This document shows positions 27,685 through 39,533 of a stretch of DNA of 64,000 bases, piece by piece. The DNA is from Rhabdornis inornatus (Eukaryota > Chordata > Aves > Passeriformes > Rhabdornithidae). The DNA lies in contig VWZS01000873.1 in NCBI GenBank assembly GCA_013397075.1, positions 120,749 through 184,748 on the forward strand, written 5' to 3'. Each line of letters starts with the position of its first letter. Positions within the stretch are counted from its first letter, which is position 1. The position numbers and the translations under genes are program-made. A model generated the notes under the pieces. It did no database searches, was not told the origin of the DNA, and saw only the letters and a program-made list of their open reading frames with translations.

Positions 27685-27912
27685 ACAGAATCCCAGAATA
27701 TCCTGAGTTGGAAGGAACCCATCCAGCCCAGCTCCTGTCCCTGCACAGACACCCCAAATCCCACCCTGGGCATCCCTGGAAGGGTTTTCCAAACGCTCCT
27801 GGAGCTCTGGCAGCTTTGGGAATGTTCCCATTCCCTGGGGAGCCTGGGCAGTGCCAAATCACCCTCTGGGAGAAGAACTTTTCCCAAAAATCCAACCTAA
27901 ACCTGCCCTGAC
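27685..27912 (-). mobile_element. CR1 LINE 3' end fragment, about 228 bp
   Basis: An inverted CR1 of the 20.8/56.4-kb subfamily: 'cagaatatcctgagttggaa', 'cctgcacagacaccccaaat', 'cctggaagggttttccaaac', 'cctggagctctggcag'. It shares the 'gaagggttttccaaac' variant with the 56.4-kb copy, so these two may be close relatives. Confidence 0.93.
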
Positions 27913-28642
27913 ACAGATGGAGAAGCTGATGGAGTAAATTCAGTGACCTTAAGCAGCAGCACAACGAAACATCCATAGGTGGAGGGCAGAAGCTGAAGCA
28001 TCATTTTGATAAATGAGATTAAATGAGATTATCTAAAAGGATCAATATAATCATCCAAGGAGCAGCAGTGAATACGCTGCCCATCTTTACCCACAGAGCA
28101 AGAAAATGAAAACCAGGCACCTTCAGCAAGAGGTTTGGCTCTGGTCATGGCAAAAATGACAAAAACAGGGTTATTATTGCTGTTCTGACCCCCAGCAGTG
28201 GATCTCAAAGGGAACCAGCAGATCCCTGCAGGAAGGAAATTTGGAGAGCAAATCTCTCCAGCCACAACTCAGGGCAGGATTTAAGAGTCAAGAATTCCAC
28301 GAGACACAGCCCATGAGGAAATCTGTATAAGTCATGACTAACATCCCTCCAAGTGCTGAAATGGCTTTTTTGGGTGTTTTTTATAACACTTTCTGGCAGA
28401 ACTCACAACAATTAATAATAGTAAAAGCCCACAGTCCACCTCACTCCCTCCCAGGCAGCAGATGCAGCGTGGCCAATGAGCTAATTAAGCAAATAACAGC
28501 AAAAAAAAAAGGAAACCTCGACAAAACCCCAACATTCCTTAACAGCTTCAGATCAAGCATTAATCACTGTATTGTCTTAAAATGATAGGTCATGGAGAAT
28601 TGCAGGCACTCCTCCTTGGTGTGCAGGTTTTTAAAGGCTGCA
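27913..28642. other. Unique spacer between CR1 copies
   Basis: No gene or repeat recognised apart from a ten-base direct repeat 'taaatgagat' at about 28010-28030. Confidence 0.5.
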
Positions 28643-28960
28643 CATGGAATTGTGGAATTATTTAAGCTGGAAAAACCCTCTCAGATCATCGAGTCCAACA
28701 CTAACCATGGCCCCAAGCACCACAGCTTTTTTTTAATATTTCCAGGGATGGTGATTCCATCATTTCACAAGGAGTCCATTCCAATTCCTGGCCACCCTTT
28801 CAGTGAAGAAATTGGTCCTAATCTTCAACCCGAACTTCCCCTGCTGCAATCTGAGGTTGTTTCCTCTTGTCCAATTCCTCATTACCAGGGAGGAGAGTCC
28901 AACCCTCACCTGATCCCAACTTCCTATCAGGGAGTTGAAGAAAAGTCTGGTATTTCTCAG
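28643..28960 (-). mobile_element. CR1 LINE 3' region, about 318 bp
   Basis: An inverted CR1 of the 'ctcagatcatcgagtccaac' type: 'catggccccaagcaccacag', 'cattccaattcctggccacc', 'gttgtttcctcttgtcc', then 'aactt.cctatcagggagttg'. It is a different subfamily from its neighbours at 27.7 and 29.4 kb, so the cluster arose by separate insertions. Confidence 0.92.
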
Positions 28961-29358
28961 ATATTCATCTGGCAATAAAGTCATTTTAAATGTAGCTTTT
29001 ACAAAGAGGTTTGGAGTGCAGTTTAATTTGGAATTGACATTTACTGAGTGCTTTATTTTTTTTTTTATCAGCAAAACAGGAATGTGTTTCTGTGAGCCCA
29101 GAGTCCAGCTGAGTTCAGGTCCTATCTGCAGAGCCACAGAAAGCAGAGCCTGGGCAAAGACACTGAGCAATCACAAATGAGATAATTTCAATATATTTGC
29201 ATGTGGAGACATTCTGCTTTGTTTTGCTCTATCAGAAATCCTAAAGGTTTGTGACTGCAGGTGGTATTTGGTATCAGAAATTTTCTGCTGCAGAGTTGCC
29301 CCTCTGACTTTATTTAATTTTTCCGGTGGAAGGGATGGAGTTGTAAATCATGGAACCA
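28961..29358. other. Unique spacer between CR1 copies
   Basis: Nothing recognisable. A T10 run lies near 29057. Confidence 0.5.
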
Positions 29359-29640
29359 TCACAGAATCACACAATGGTTTGGGTGGGAAGAAAACTTAAA
29401 AATCATCTCATCCCACCCCAGCCATGGCAGGGACACCTCAGGAGTCCCAGGCTGCTCCAACCCCAATGTCCAGCCTGGCCTGGGACACTGCCAGGGATCC
29501 AGGGGCAGCCACAGCTGCTCTGGGAATTCCATCCCAGTCCTTCCCCACCCTCACAGGCAGGGATTCCTTCCCAGGATCTCACCAAACCAAACTTTCCCCC
29601 TGTCAGTTTTAAGCCATTCCCTGCTGTCCTATCTCCACAG
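29359..29640 (-). mobile_element. CR1 LINE 3' end fragment, about 282 bp
   Basis: An inverted CR1 of the 5.25/22.2/51.5-kb subfamily: 'cagaatcacacaatggtttg', 'gccatggcagggacacctca', 'gggatccaggggcagccaca', and 'ggattccttcccaggatctc' near the truncated end. Confidence 0.93.
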
Positions 29641-29760
29641 ATGTCAAATGTCCCTCTCCAATACTGGGCTAGTTTGAAACCACAAAGTTAATTTTGCCCA
29701 CGATTGTCCCAGGTGAGCCCCAGCAGTGTCAGGTCCCTGTGCTGGCTCCCACACACAACA

Positions 29761-29920
29761 AATCCATCCCAAATCCAGCCCAAGGTTATGGAAATAATGG
29801 AATCCAACCCAAATCCAGCCCAAGGTTATGGAAATAATGGAATCCAACCCAAATCCAGCCCAAGGTTATGGAAATAATGGAATCCAACCCAAATCCAGCC
29901 CAAGGTTATGGAAATAATGG
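29761..29920. repeat. 40-bp tandem repeat, exactly 4 copies
   Basis: Four back-to-back 40-bp units (starting 'aatccaacccaaatccagcc' and ending 'gaaataatgg'). Units 2-4 are identical; unit 1 differs by 'catccc' for 'caaccc'. No sequence divergence suggests recent expansion or homogenisation. Confidence 0.97.
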
Positions 29921-32900
29921 AGCAAGATGTGCTGCAAGGCGGGGTCAGGACGTTGAATTTGGTAGGAGCACCTGGTACCAATCTCTTCCTGTGAAATGCT
30001 GTTTTATTTCTCAGTTTTGATCACTTTGCTTCACTCATCTTTAGCATCTTCTTTAGTGCCAGTCTTTGTTATATGTGTAGTACCTAATTAGTGCATGTGA
30101 ATACCTGAAATTATTACTTCATCTTCAGGATCTTTTTGTTTGATCTTTAATGTTTTATTTCTTTTCTCCCCGTGCACACTCTGACAAGTTTTTTTTTTAC
30201 TTAGCCCAGGAGAGTTTCCTCAGCACACTTGTGCTTTTTATGCTTTCATCTTTTCTGTTAATCTGGTTTATCTGTATTCCTCTTCCTTTAGCCTTGTTAT
30301 TTATGTTTCACAGGCTGGATATTTACTTCAGGGATAAGTCATCCCTGTTTTTCTTTTTTTTCTTTCTAGAAAATATACTTCTCTTTTATTAAAAAAACCC
30401 GTCCTGTCAAAGGTTGCAATACCATAACTCAGAGAAACCAAATTCCTTCCATTTCCTATAAAGCCTACATTTTAATTAGATGATGTTTTCTTTTTATATT
30501 GTCAGAGAATAAAGTTTAAGACAATATTCTTCAATACTTTATGCTTTCAATAAATAATTTATACCGAGGTATATCCTAAGCTACACTGGCTGCTTACTTT
30601 TCAAGGGCAAGGACTCTGCAGAAGGAGAACAGTATCCATAAATATTCTAAAAAAGAGATATTTAAAGGAAACAAATGCAAAGGAAGCTGCTACAAGCAGA
30701 ACTTTGGAAACCAGATTGCAAAAACTGTATGATAATTTTGATCACTATCAGACTTGAAGCAGATATCTGGGTCGTGTTTACAACAACATTTTCTCTCTGT
30801 AGGCTTGAGAGTTTTAGGAAAGAAAAATGTTTTTAAAATGGATTTAAAAAAAAAAAAAAAGCTGAGGACTATAAATTTCCTTAGCAGGTTTTCTTTGGAG
30901 CTGCAACGTGCATGGGGTGGCCTTGGTTAAAAAAATAGAGAACCCCAAATTCACCTGCCCTGCTTTGAATATTCTAATTTCCAACTGCCTTGAAAAGGCT
31001 TTTCCAAAAATAAACAGATATCCTGAACTCCTAACCTGAACTGTTAGAGCAAAACTCTTTAAACCCAAAGTTTAGGCTTAGGACCAATGGAAACAGTGAT
31101 AAAACAATTAGGAAAAAAATAATCAGCTGCAACAGAATTATCTTCTGTGTCCATGGATTTACAATTCCCCTTCCTATTTAGAGATGCAACGTTTTTAAAC
31201 AAACCTTTTGACCCAGTTTTTGCATGCTGTTTATGCAACCTCTGATGTTGAATTAAAATCCTTGTGTTCAATGTTTAGTGAATGAGGCAGCACATCCTCT
31301 CCTTTTTGGGGTGCATTTAATTTGAGGAAAAATTCCCTTTATTTTCCATACTGCTGTAAAAATCCAATAAGTAATTACATAGCAGAGCCATTCTTAATGC
31401 CACCTTGTATTTGCATTAATAAGTGATGTATTTTCATAAATTAATCCTGGTTCCAGTATCTATAACCCCCAAGCTTCCTAGAACACCTTCACCCTGCACT
31501 GTGCAACTCTTTGTGCATCTTTCTTCTGTTTTTGGGTGGGGTTTTTTTGTCTCCAAGACATTTCTTTAAAGATTGTGCATATTTTCTGACTTTCCACATT
31601 GGGTTTGGAGTGTGCTGGTCCCTGGTTTCAATTTCAGATGCAGTAGTTTGTGATAACCAGCTGCAATTAGAATAAATCCTTCAGCTTGGGGAAGGTGACA
31701 GAGTTAAGGGGCTGATTGCAGAGGATGGGTGACATTTGCCTCTGGTTTGTACCACAAATTAAAAGGTGACATTAATAATCAGTCATTCAAGAAACAGCAT
31801 TAAAATGAGAGTTTATCCCAGTCTTTTGCCATCCTGCATCATTAGGAATCTGCATAGTAAAATGATTAGCTCATGTTGCTCACTGATTTTCATCCAGTCA
31901 GGAATTCACAGATAAATATAACTGTGTAATTTTACAAGGGAACGTCCCTTTTTATGGTAAAATATTGTTTTTATTGATGCATATTTGCTCCCTGACTTCT
32001 CTGGGCACAGGTTTGAGGCATCACCTTCTAATAATGACAAAACTGAGGTGCTTTGGAAATGCTGTATTCACTTTGATTCCTTGGGTCACCCGGTGGGTGT
32101 GAACCTCACACCTCCAGAAAAGACCCAGAGGAAATCTGAGCTCCCAGGGAGCAGAATCATTCTGCCTGCTCTTAGATATCCCTTCCCTAGACATGCATGA
32201 GGTGATGAATGGGAATTTTCTTAGCTAAAACCAAATCTTCTCCAGTGAGGGGATGGTTTGAATGCTGAAACTGTGATATATACACACTTAGACATCCCGT
32301 GAGCCTGCAATCCCATCTCCAGTTAAAATCACTCCCATCTAAAGCTCTACAAGACCAATTCCAGCCTGAGCAAAATTTACACTGCCCTGATTTTTTGGCT
32401 CATTAAAAAGTAAACCCAACACAACTTTACATACAGAAAAGTTAGCAGAAATAAATCACTGAAGTTTTGCCCACTGCTAAAAACCATGGATCCGTTTTAC
32501 CAGTTCAATCACATGTTGGAATAGGATTTCACTGCAGCTTGTAGCATGATGTACAAAGTGATGAAGCCCCATAAAGCAGATGCTTGAGACTCAGGACACA
32601 AATATTAGAGAGAAGATGTTACATTTTTATTTAAGTGCAGCTATGTATGGCTAACAGGGGGAAGGCACTGAGTGCAATGTAATGAATGATATGGCAAATG
32701 CACTGCAGTGCAAATAAACCATTAGGAGTTACACTTCATTTTCATCAGGCACTCAGCTCATAGTGCCCTGCACTTTGGAGAGACCCAACAAATAAAAGCA
32801 TGGCAGAGTGCTTTGCATGCAGTTCAGGCAGTGCTCAGCACACAGCTCAGCCCCCGTGGATTTTTATGGGAAGTCTATAAGCAGCCTGAAAACCACAGGA

Positions 32901-33187
32901 TATTTATATTGATTGTCACTTGGAAGGGAGAATTTAAAAGTTATTGCTCACTAGAAGGGGCTGGGGCAGTGGGGGTGATGGCTGAAGCAGGGAGCTCACA
33001 CAAAAGAAGGAACCTGTGGATCTGTACCCTCACACACCCTGAGTTTTGGGGCACAGCCTTGTTGGATGTTGTCCTAGCCCACAGCCCTTGAGGTATTTCC
33101 TGTCCTTCCTGGTCCAAAGGGCTCTGTCACCTGCAGACTCCTCTGAAAAGTGAATTTATGCTGCTCTTCCAGACACCTTCTCCTTGG
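29921..33187. other. Unique AT-rich sequence, no gene seen
   Basis: A 3.3-kb interval with no recognisable repeat except an A15 run at 30846-30860 and T-rich patches near 30350. Short frames (62-92 codons) have no identifiable domains. Confidence 0.45.
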
Positions 33188-33260
33188 AAATGCCCCTGCC
33201 CATGGCAGGAGGCTGGAACTGAACAAGCTTAACTTAATCCATCCCATCACTCTGTGATTC
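33188..33260 (+). mobile_element. Short, diverged CR1 3' end
   Basis: 'gcccctgcccatggcaggag' followed by 'gctggaactgaacaag' and a terminal 'catcactctgtgattc', consistent with the last ~70 bp of a CR1. Confidence 0.65.
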
Positions 33261-36200
33261 TTCAGCAACAACACCACATCTCACACCCACTGGGGTGCTG
33301 CATGGCTTTAAAAGCTTCATGTGCAGTCAAAACCAGCTTTTTAGGGGGAGCAAAAGAAAAATCCTTGGGGGCAGTTACACAGGAGGAAAACAAAATCAAC
33401 AGTTTTGGATACAGGGCTTTACTTTGCACAACAGCGAGTCCTGCTTTAAGCAGTTGTGCCCCAGTAACTCTCCCCAGTCACACCAGTCTGGACCCTGGTG
33501 TACACCTCAAGGAATATTTCATTTGTGGCAGTGGGACCTGTCCTCAGGCAGGGGTTGATGTCACAGCTCATTCCACACACTGTATTAATTGTACCTTCAG
33601 CAGCCACAGCTTTGGGTCTGAGCTGGACTGGAACAAGACTGAGAGAGCAGGAGATGCAAAATACCACACACCATTACCAGTCCATGCACTCCCAGCCAGG
33701 TTCATGCAGCTGTAATGTGATATTCCTATTTAACACTCGGGGATTTTAAATATCTATTGTTAACACATTGCTGGGGAGCCAAGAGCCAGGAGGAACACGA
33801 GGAGCCTCAGAGGCAGCGTTAATGGTGGCCCTCGGTGCAGCGGGTGGGAGGTGTTTGTAAGCAATGAGTTAATCAAGTGATCACAGGGAAAAACTGCTCC
33901 TTTTGCCTCCATTGAAAGGCTGGGCTGCAGGAAAGAGATCAGATAAACACATTCCCATGGCATTGTTACATGTCTGTGTGTACTGCAAACGTGTAAAATA
34001 CAGTATACACGCACTGTATAGATATATAGATAGATAAATATAGAGATAATTATATCTGCATCTATTTCATTCCATTCCTTCGGGCAACAGCTGCCCCTGC
34101 CCCTCACTGTGGCTGCAATTATCCCAATTACCACTCGATACACTTTGCTTTGGTAGGGATCCAGAGTGATCCAGGTGATTTGGAGTCCCCTCACTGCTGT
34201 CAATGCTGCTGAGAAAGGGCAGGGAAGAGGTTGGATCAGAGAGCTCCACACTTTTCCTCTCTTCTTTCTAAACCCAAACCTACCAAGGGATAAACTCTGA
34301 TTAATCAAGTATTTCACCTTTCACTGTGGGCCACAGTTTTAAGCTAAAGTTACAGGAATAGGGAAGATGTGCAGGAATTAGATGTCCAAGGAGAAGTCAA
34401 GAATGATTTCTCCTCCCAGGGCAATGAAAAGAACTAATCAGTTGGTCGAAGCAAAGGGCCTCCAGCAAATCAAAGAGCCAAGAACTGGAACCAGTGAATT
34501 TCGATCAACTCTCAATGGAAAAACAAAGCTGCTCCCTTCTTGGTCAATCAGGCATCCAGAACTCAAACTACTTAATTCTCTTGATGCTTTCTGTCTCACT
34601 TCACTGTCCCCTTAAAGTCTTCTGCTTTCTCTACTTGTGATCCCTCCAGTTTTCTGCCATTTATTTATTTATAAAAAGTCTGATTTTTCCAAACCTGAGG
34701 GTCAATAGCACCCTTCAGCAGTGAAAAAAATGTTGCTGTGTTAATCAGTGTTGGTTGTTGCCTGCCAATATTGCTGCAGGGATGGGAGTGGTTTCAGACT
34801 CTTTAGCCTGTTAATAAAACTTGATAAGAAGTAAATCAGAGAAACAAATTTGGTCTTGTAACAGCTTTATGGACATTTGTGTTTTATGCTGCTCAACACT
34901 TGCAAAAAGCCGCTTCTGTAATTTAGTCCACGCTGTTGTTTTCAGCTGATAAAACCACAACAGAGCCCTTTTATCACAGTAGGGAACTTCCCTTTCCCCT
35001 CAGATTTGGAGCAATAACAGTTCTGGGGGGGTAATAATTATTCCAGATGCACTGTACCATGTAAATGAATCTGTTGCTTTGCTGGTGCTGATGGAGTATG
35101 CTCAGAATGAGCAAATTAATTAGGCAAACTGCGAAATCAAATAAATCTCGCAGCAGTGACCTCTGTGTCACCGAACAAAGGAAGACATTAGGGTGATGTG
35201 TAGCTGCTTTTGTGGAAGTAAAACCAGAAGTTAAGAGCTAAACGTTCTCATTACTCTGCCTTCAAAGAGGCATTGAGACTGGCGGGGGTGGGGGGGGATA
35301 TTTGGTGTCTATTTAGCTTTTTCGGCTGGGTTTGTGCAAACAGCAAATGCCACAAACATCCCAGGATGTTTCCCTGGGAAGCTGCACCAGGTATAAAAAT
35401 CAAACCTTATAGATACCATCAGCACTGGACAATATCCGTGCCCTACAGGAGCTCACAGCATCCTGCAGCTCATTTGGCTTTGGGAGCACTTGGGTTCTCA
35501 GCTGCTGAACCTGGAAATGCCCTTCAGGCTTTATCTCATCCTTTCCAGGAGCTCTGAGGAGCATCCATGACTTCGGATAACAGCAGCACCCTGCTCTCCT
35601 CCCTCTTTCTGTAACCTGGAAAACAAAAGCTGATATTTGCAGCTCCTTTCATGGCACAGAAAGGAAATTGGAGTGTCAGGCTGTACAGCAGCTCTGCAGG
35701 GTTGCAGATGTTATCAGCCTCGGTGTTATCAATATATGCTGATGGGACAGGAATTTAGTGGTGTTTTGCAAGGAAATGATTGCAGATAACTCAATCCTGC
35801 GAGGGTTTATGCTGTCATCTATCACCGAGGTACTGCAAGGTGAAGAAGTGTTTTTCACCCAAGGGAAAAAGGAATGCAGTTTTTATCGTGTTTATTTAGG
35901 AAAGGTCAGAGTGATGTGTAGGAAAGTTCATATGGATATTCAAAATGTGATGTTTAACAGTCAGCAGGTGTGTGATTTACTGCTGGGGGTGTGTGGAAGG
36001 GGTTAAAGGGCTTTTGAGTGGTGCACTGGGGGGAGAAGTGGGAAATTTGTGGGAAATTTGTCTTGGGAAAGGAGGTTTTATGGGATTCAGTGCCACTGAA
36101 CACCCAGCCAGCAATGCCCATTGAAGCCAATTGCCTTGTAGTGCTTCACTCTGCAAAGTCAGTGAGTTATTGGAGGCTTTTTTCCCTTTCTTGTGGAAAC

Positions 36201-36848
36201 TTTCCATGTCCTAGTGGTGACCCAAATCATTGGTGCTGGGAGGTTTCTGGGGAATTGGTGAGCTGCAAATTCTCCATCCACTAACCCTTGGCTGGGCTGC
36301 AGCAATGACCCCTGATCCCCACTTCAACATGTCTGACTCCCACCAGCTCCCATGGAGAATGGGATCATCAGCAGGAATTCATCCCCTAAAATCTGGGATG
36401 ATCAAAACCGTGTCAGGAATGTTTCATTCAGCTCTGCATGTGCTGGTTCTGGGGGGTGACAGGATCAGGAGTCCCTGCAGTGTCACCAAGGCACAATGCA
36501 CGTGTCTGGGTGATGCTGACAGGTACAAGATAGACCTGCACTGTGTAGGAATTGCAGGATCCCTGTCCAGAGCATTCAGGGATAATTCCTTTGATCAGGA
36601 ACTATCACAAGCTCAATTCCCCCCAGGCTGGGATCTGCAGTATTGATGGTGAATGTATCTGTCAGTTAATTCTGTCTGCAAAATACGTGGATTTTTCTGA
36701 GGTGAGATGTGAAATCTCTACATCTGTGAATCCCTAAGCCAGCAGGAAAGTGATTCCTAAAGGCAGACAGTAATAGTTTATATATTTTTTGTCATTAGGA
36801 GGGAATGTTTTTTGGATATTTTTCATTTTACAGCCGGTGATTAACACT
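33261..36848. other. Unique sequence, no gene seen
   Basis: No repeat or gene recognised except a degenerate (GATA)n tract at 34021-34052 and a G-run near 35290. Frames of 153 codons (33254-33715, plus) and 185 codons (33760-34317, minus) lack recognisable domains. The second crosses the GATA tract. I regard both as chance. Confidence 0.4.
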
Positions 36849-36963
36849 GGAAGTGTCCAAGGCCAGGTTGGAGCAGCCTGGGACAGTGGGAGGTGTCCCT
36901 GCCACGGCAGGGGTGGCACTGGATGGGATTTAATGTCCCTCCAACCCAAACCATCCTGGGATT
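36849..36963 (+). mobile_element. CR1 LINE 3' end fragment
   Basis: 'aagtgtccaaggccaggttg', 'gcagcctgggacagtgggag', 'tgtccctccaacccaaacca', with a worn tail 'tcctgggatta'. Same subfamily as the 5.25-kb copy. Confidence 0.9.
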
Positions 36964-38519
36964 AGGAGTAAGATTTTTAAATGTTATCAAATTTTGGGAT
37001 CTTCCCACAGTGAAGTCCCAGTACCAGGCTGAGGGTTCCTGTTGTGTCCCAAACTGGCACCAGGGTGATCCAGGGCAGGATTTGGATGAATAAAGACCAA
37101 CATGAAGCCAGCAGGAGGTCAGTGCCTCATTCCTGTGCCATTGGGTTTGGAATATGGACACTTTACCTCTGACTTTTCTTCAATTAAAGGAAAAATATTC
37201 CTTTTAAAGGAGCCTGTTGGTGATGATTTTCCATCAGAAACTTCATTTGCACCGTGCTTTCCCTAGAAAACAGCAAACCAGCTTTGTTGTGGAGCTTTAT
37301 TTAATCCTCCTGAAGAGGTGCCTTTGCTGTGGCTGCAGGGTGGGGTCAGTTATGCTGACAATGGAACAAATATCCAATATTTGTTTGGTAAAGCCAATTT
37401 GCAGTTGTTTCCTACGGCTCTTCACTTTCATCCTTTAATTCCCGTTTCAAACCACTTCCCCAATTTTTGGTTTCAAATCTACCCACAAGACTCTTCACAA
37501 GAAGACAGCCTTGGGACTTTCCCTTCAGATAAATCTTGGGAGAGGAATTTATTGTAGCTAATAAATTATATTTCTGTAAAGGATATTTGATCCAACTCTT
37601 TTAATCATGCTGATGTAACTTCATGGAACAATTCCTGACTTATCAGCATCACAGACAGGAAAACCAGGCTGGAAGGGTTCACCTGAAATGTATCTGATGG
37701 GAGCAGAGTGGAATAAACTGCTTGGAAACTTGCACAGAAAACTGATGTGGAAAATATGTGGGGAAATCCCTCAAAAAGAATTCAGCCAATTATTTTGTTT
37801 CAGTTATGCCAAAACTGGTATTATTGGGTGTTATTTTCATATATCTTAGTATTTCTGCATTTGATTTATGTAATATTGTACATACGAATACATTTTCCAA
37901 AGCAATATTTTAATGTAAATGAATCACAATAAACCACAACAATAAAAAAAAAATATGCTAAGGATATATTTTGACAATGCTGAACCAAACTAGGATATTG
38001 TGCATTTTTTGCTTGAAAACCTCCTTTAAAATTCTCTTTTGCCACTGCTGCTAAGCTGAGTTTCAACTAAAAATTCCTCAAAAACCTGTGGACCAATTGT
38101 AATCTCACTATTTCCTATTCAGAATGAAAATATTTTCGAGTACCACTCTCAGATTAGATAAATATACTATTGTTTACAGTTATGATAACCTTAAGATCCT
38201 GCAAACGCCTTTAAAAAAAGCTAATTACATGCTTTTATTTGCTGCTAGTAAAAACAGGATAATAACAGCCCAACTCATTTAATCCCTACTGTGATTTCCT
38301 CTGGGCTAATTAAAGTGTACTCAACTGGTGTCTCAACTGCACAGCTCCAGGCAAGCAAAATGCTTAAAGGGACCAGGGCTGTGCTGCTCAGCAGGGCTGG
38401 GGTGAAATGATGGATTTTGGGGTGACAAGGGTGCCAAGGAATTGTCCTGGAGAGGCTGTGCTGGCCCATCCTGTCCATACTCACGTTGGAGATTCTCACT
38501 TTTGGGCAGGATGGAGTGA
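36964..38519. other. Unique AT-rich sequence
   Basis: No gene recognised. An A10 run lies near 37946. Confidence 0.45.
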
Positions 38520-38676
38520 ACATCCAGCTGTGGCTGCCCCTGGAATTGTCCAGGGCCAGGTTGGACATTGGGGCTTGGAGCAGCCTGGGGCAGTGGGAGG
38601 TGTCCCTGCCATGGCAAAGGGGTAGAATAAAATCTTTAATTCCCTTTCCAACTAAATCAATTCTGGAATTCTATGA
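38520..38676 (+). mobile_element. CR1 LINE 3' end fragment
   Basis: 'ccagctgtggctgcccctgg', 'ccaggttggacattggggct', 'gtgggaggtgtccctgccat' and a tail 'tctggaattctatga'. A loss or rearrangement after 'ccatggca' removes part of the usual 'ggtggcactggatggg' block. Confidence 0.88.
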
Positions 38677-38742
38677 AAAATAGAAATCCTCACTTAGCAC
38701 CAAACCTGACTGAAAGAGGTCCAAAGTAAAACACCAACAAAC

Positions 38743-38770
38743 TTTTTTGTTTTGTTTTGTTTTGTTTTGG
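38743..38770. repeat. (TTTTG)n microsatellite
   Basis: About five TTTTG units between two CR1 ends. Confidence 0.9.
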
Positions 38771-38779
38771 TACTTAAGA

Positions 38780-38832
38780 GACCCAAGGATGAGCTTTAAG
38801 GTCTCTTCCACGCCAAACCATTTTCTGACTCT
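38780..38832 (+). mobile_element. Short CR1 3' end fragment
   Basis: 'gatgagctttaaggtctctt' then 'ccacgccaaaccattttctg', i.e. the last ~50 bp of a CR1 in the same orientation as the 38.5-kb copy. Confidence 0.7.
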
Positions 38833-39225
38833 TTGCTGCACAACTGTCCCTGCCAGAACAGGTCCTGTGCTGTCTCTAAAAGAACCTCAGAAACACCTGT
38901 ATTCCAACATCCGAGTACGTTTACAGACAAACACCAGCACACAGGAAAAACGGAAAAGGAGGTGCCACTGAGGTCAAAAATAGCTCTTTTATTCAAAGAT
39001 TCTCGGTCTGTGCCCGGGTGCAAACAGATTTTCATGGCTAGATGAAGGTTTTGGAATGCGTGGCTAATGCTCTGTGGTGCTGATGAAAGGACGAGCTCTT
39101 AAGAAAAGCTTTTTCTTCCTGAGCAGCTGCCTCTGACTTTTCCGGCGCTGGCATTTGCATTTCTAAGTGGCGTGAACGGCCCCATTCTTCACCTTTAAAT
39201 GTTTAAATGCGCACGATGTGCCTAC
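38833..39225. other. Unique sequence
   Basis: No gene or repeat recognised. Confidence 0.5.
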
Positions 39226-39533
39226 TCTGCTGCTCCATCCCTGCCTGCCCCATCCTTGGCTGCTCCATCCCTGCTGCTCCATCCCTGCTGCTCCATCCAT
39301 CCCTGCCTGCCCCATCCCTGGCTGCTCCATCCCTGCTGCTCCATCCATCCCTGCCTGTTCCATCCCTGCTGCTCCATCCCTGCCTGCTCCATCCCTGCTG
39401 CTCCATCCCTGCCTGCTCCATCCCTGCCTGTTCCATCCCTGCCTGCTCCATCCCTGCCTGCTCCATCCCTGCCTTCTCCATCCCTGGTGCTCCATCCCTG
39501 CCTTCTCCATCCCTGGTGCTCCCTCCCTGGCTG
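39226..39533. repeat. TGCTCCATCCC minisatellite, about 308 bp
   Basis: An irregular array of units based on 'tgctccatccc' joined by 'tgc', 'tgcc' or 'tggc' linkers, giving unit lengths of about 11-19 bp (examples 'tgctccatccctgcc' and 'tgttccatccctgcc'). Variants in later units are 'cttctccat' and 'tggtgctccat'. Six-frame translation yields Ser-Leu-Pro-Ala-Pro repeats on plus and Gly-Met-Glu-Gln repeats on minus, in overlapping frames that are not credible genes. Confidence 0.96.

Noticed and set aside
33760..34317. 185-codon minus-strand frame
   Set aside because: It runs through a GATA microsatellite, has no recognisable domain, and is within the range expected by chance in 64 kb.
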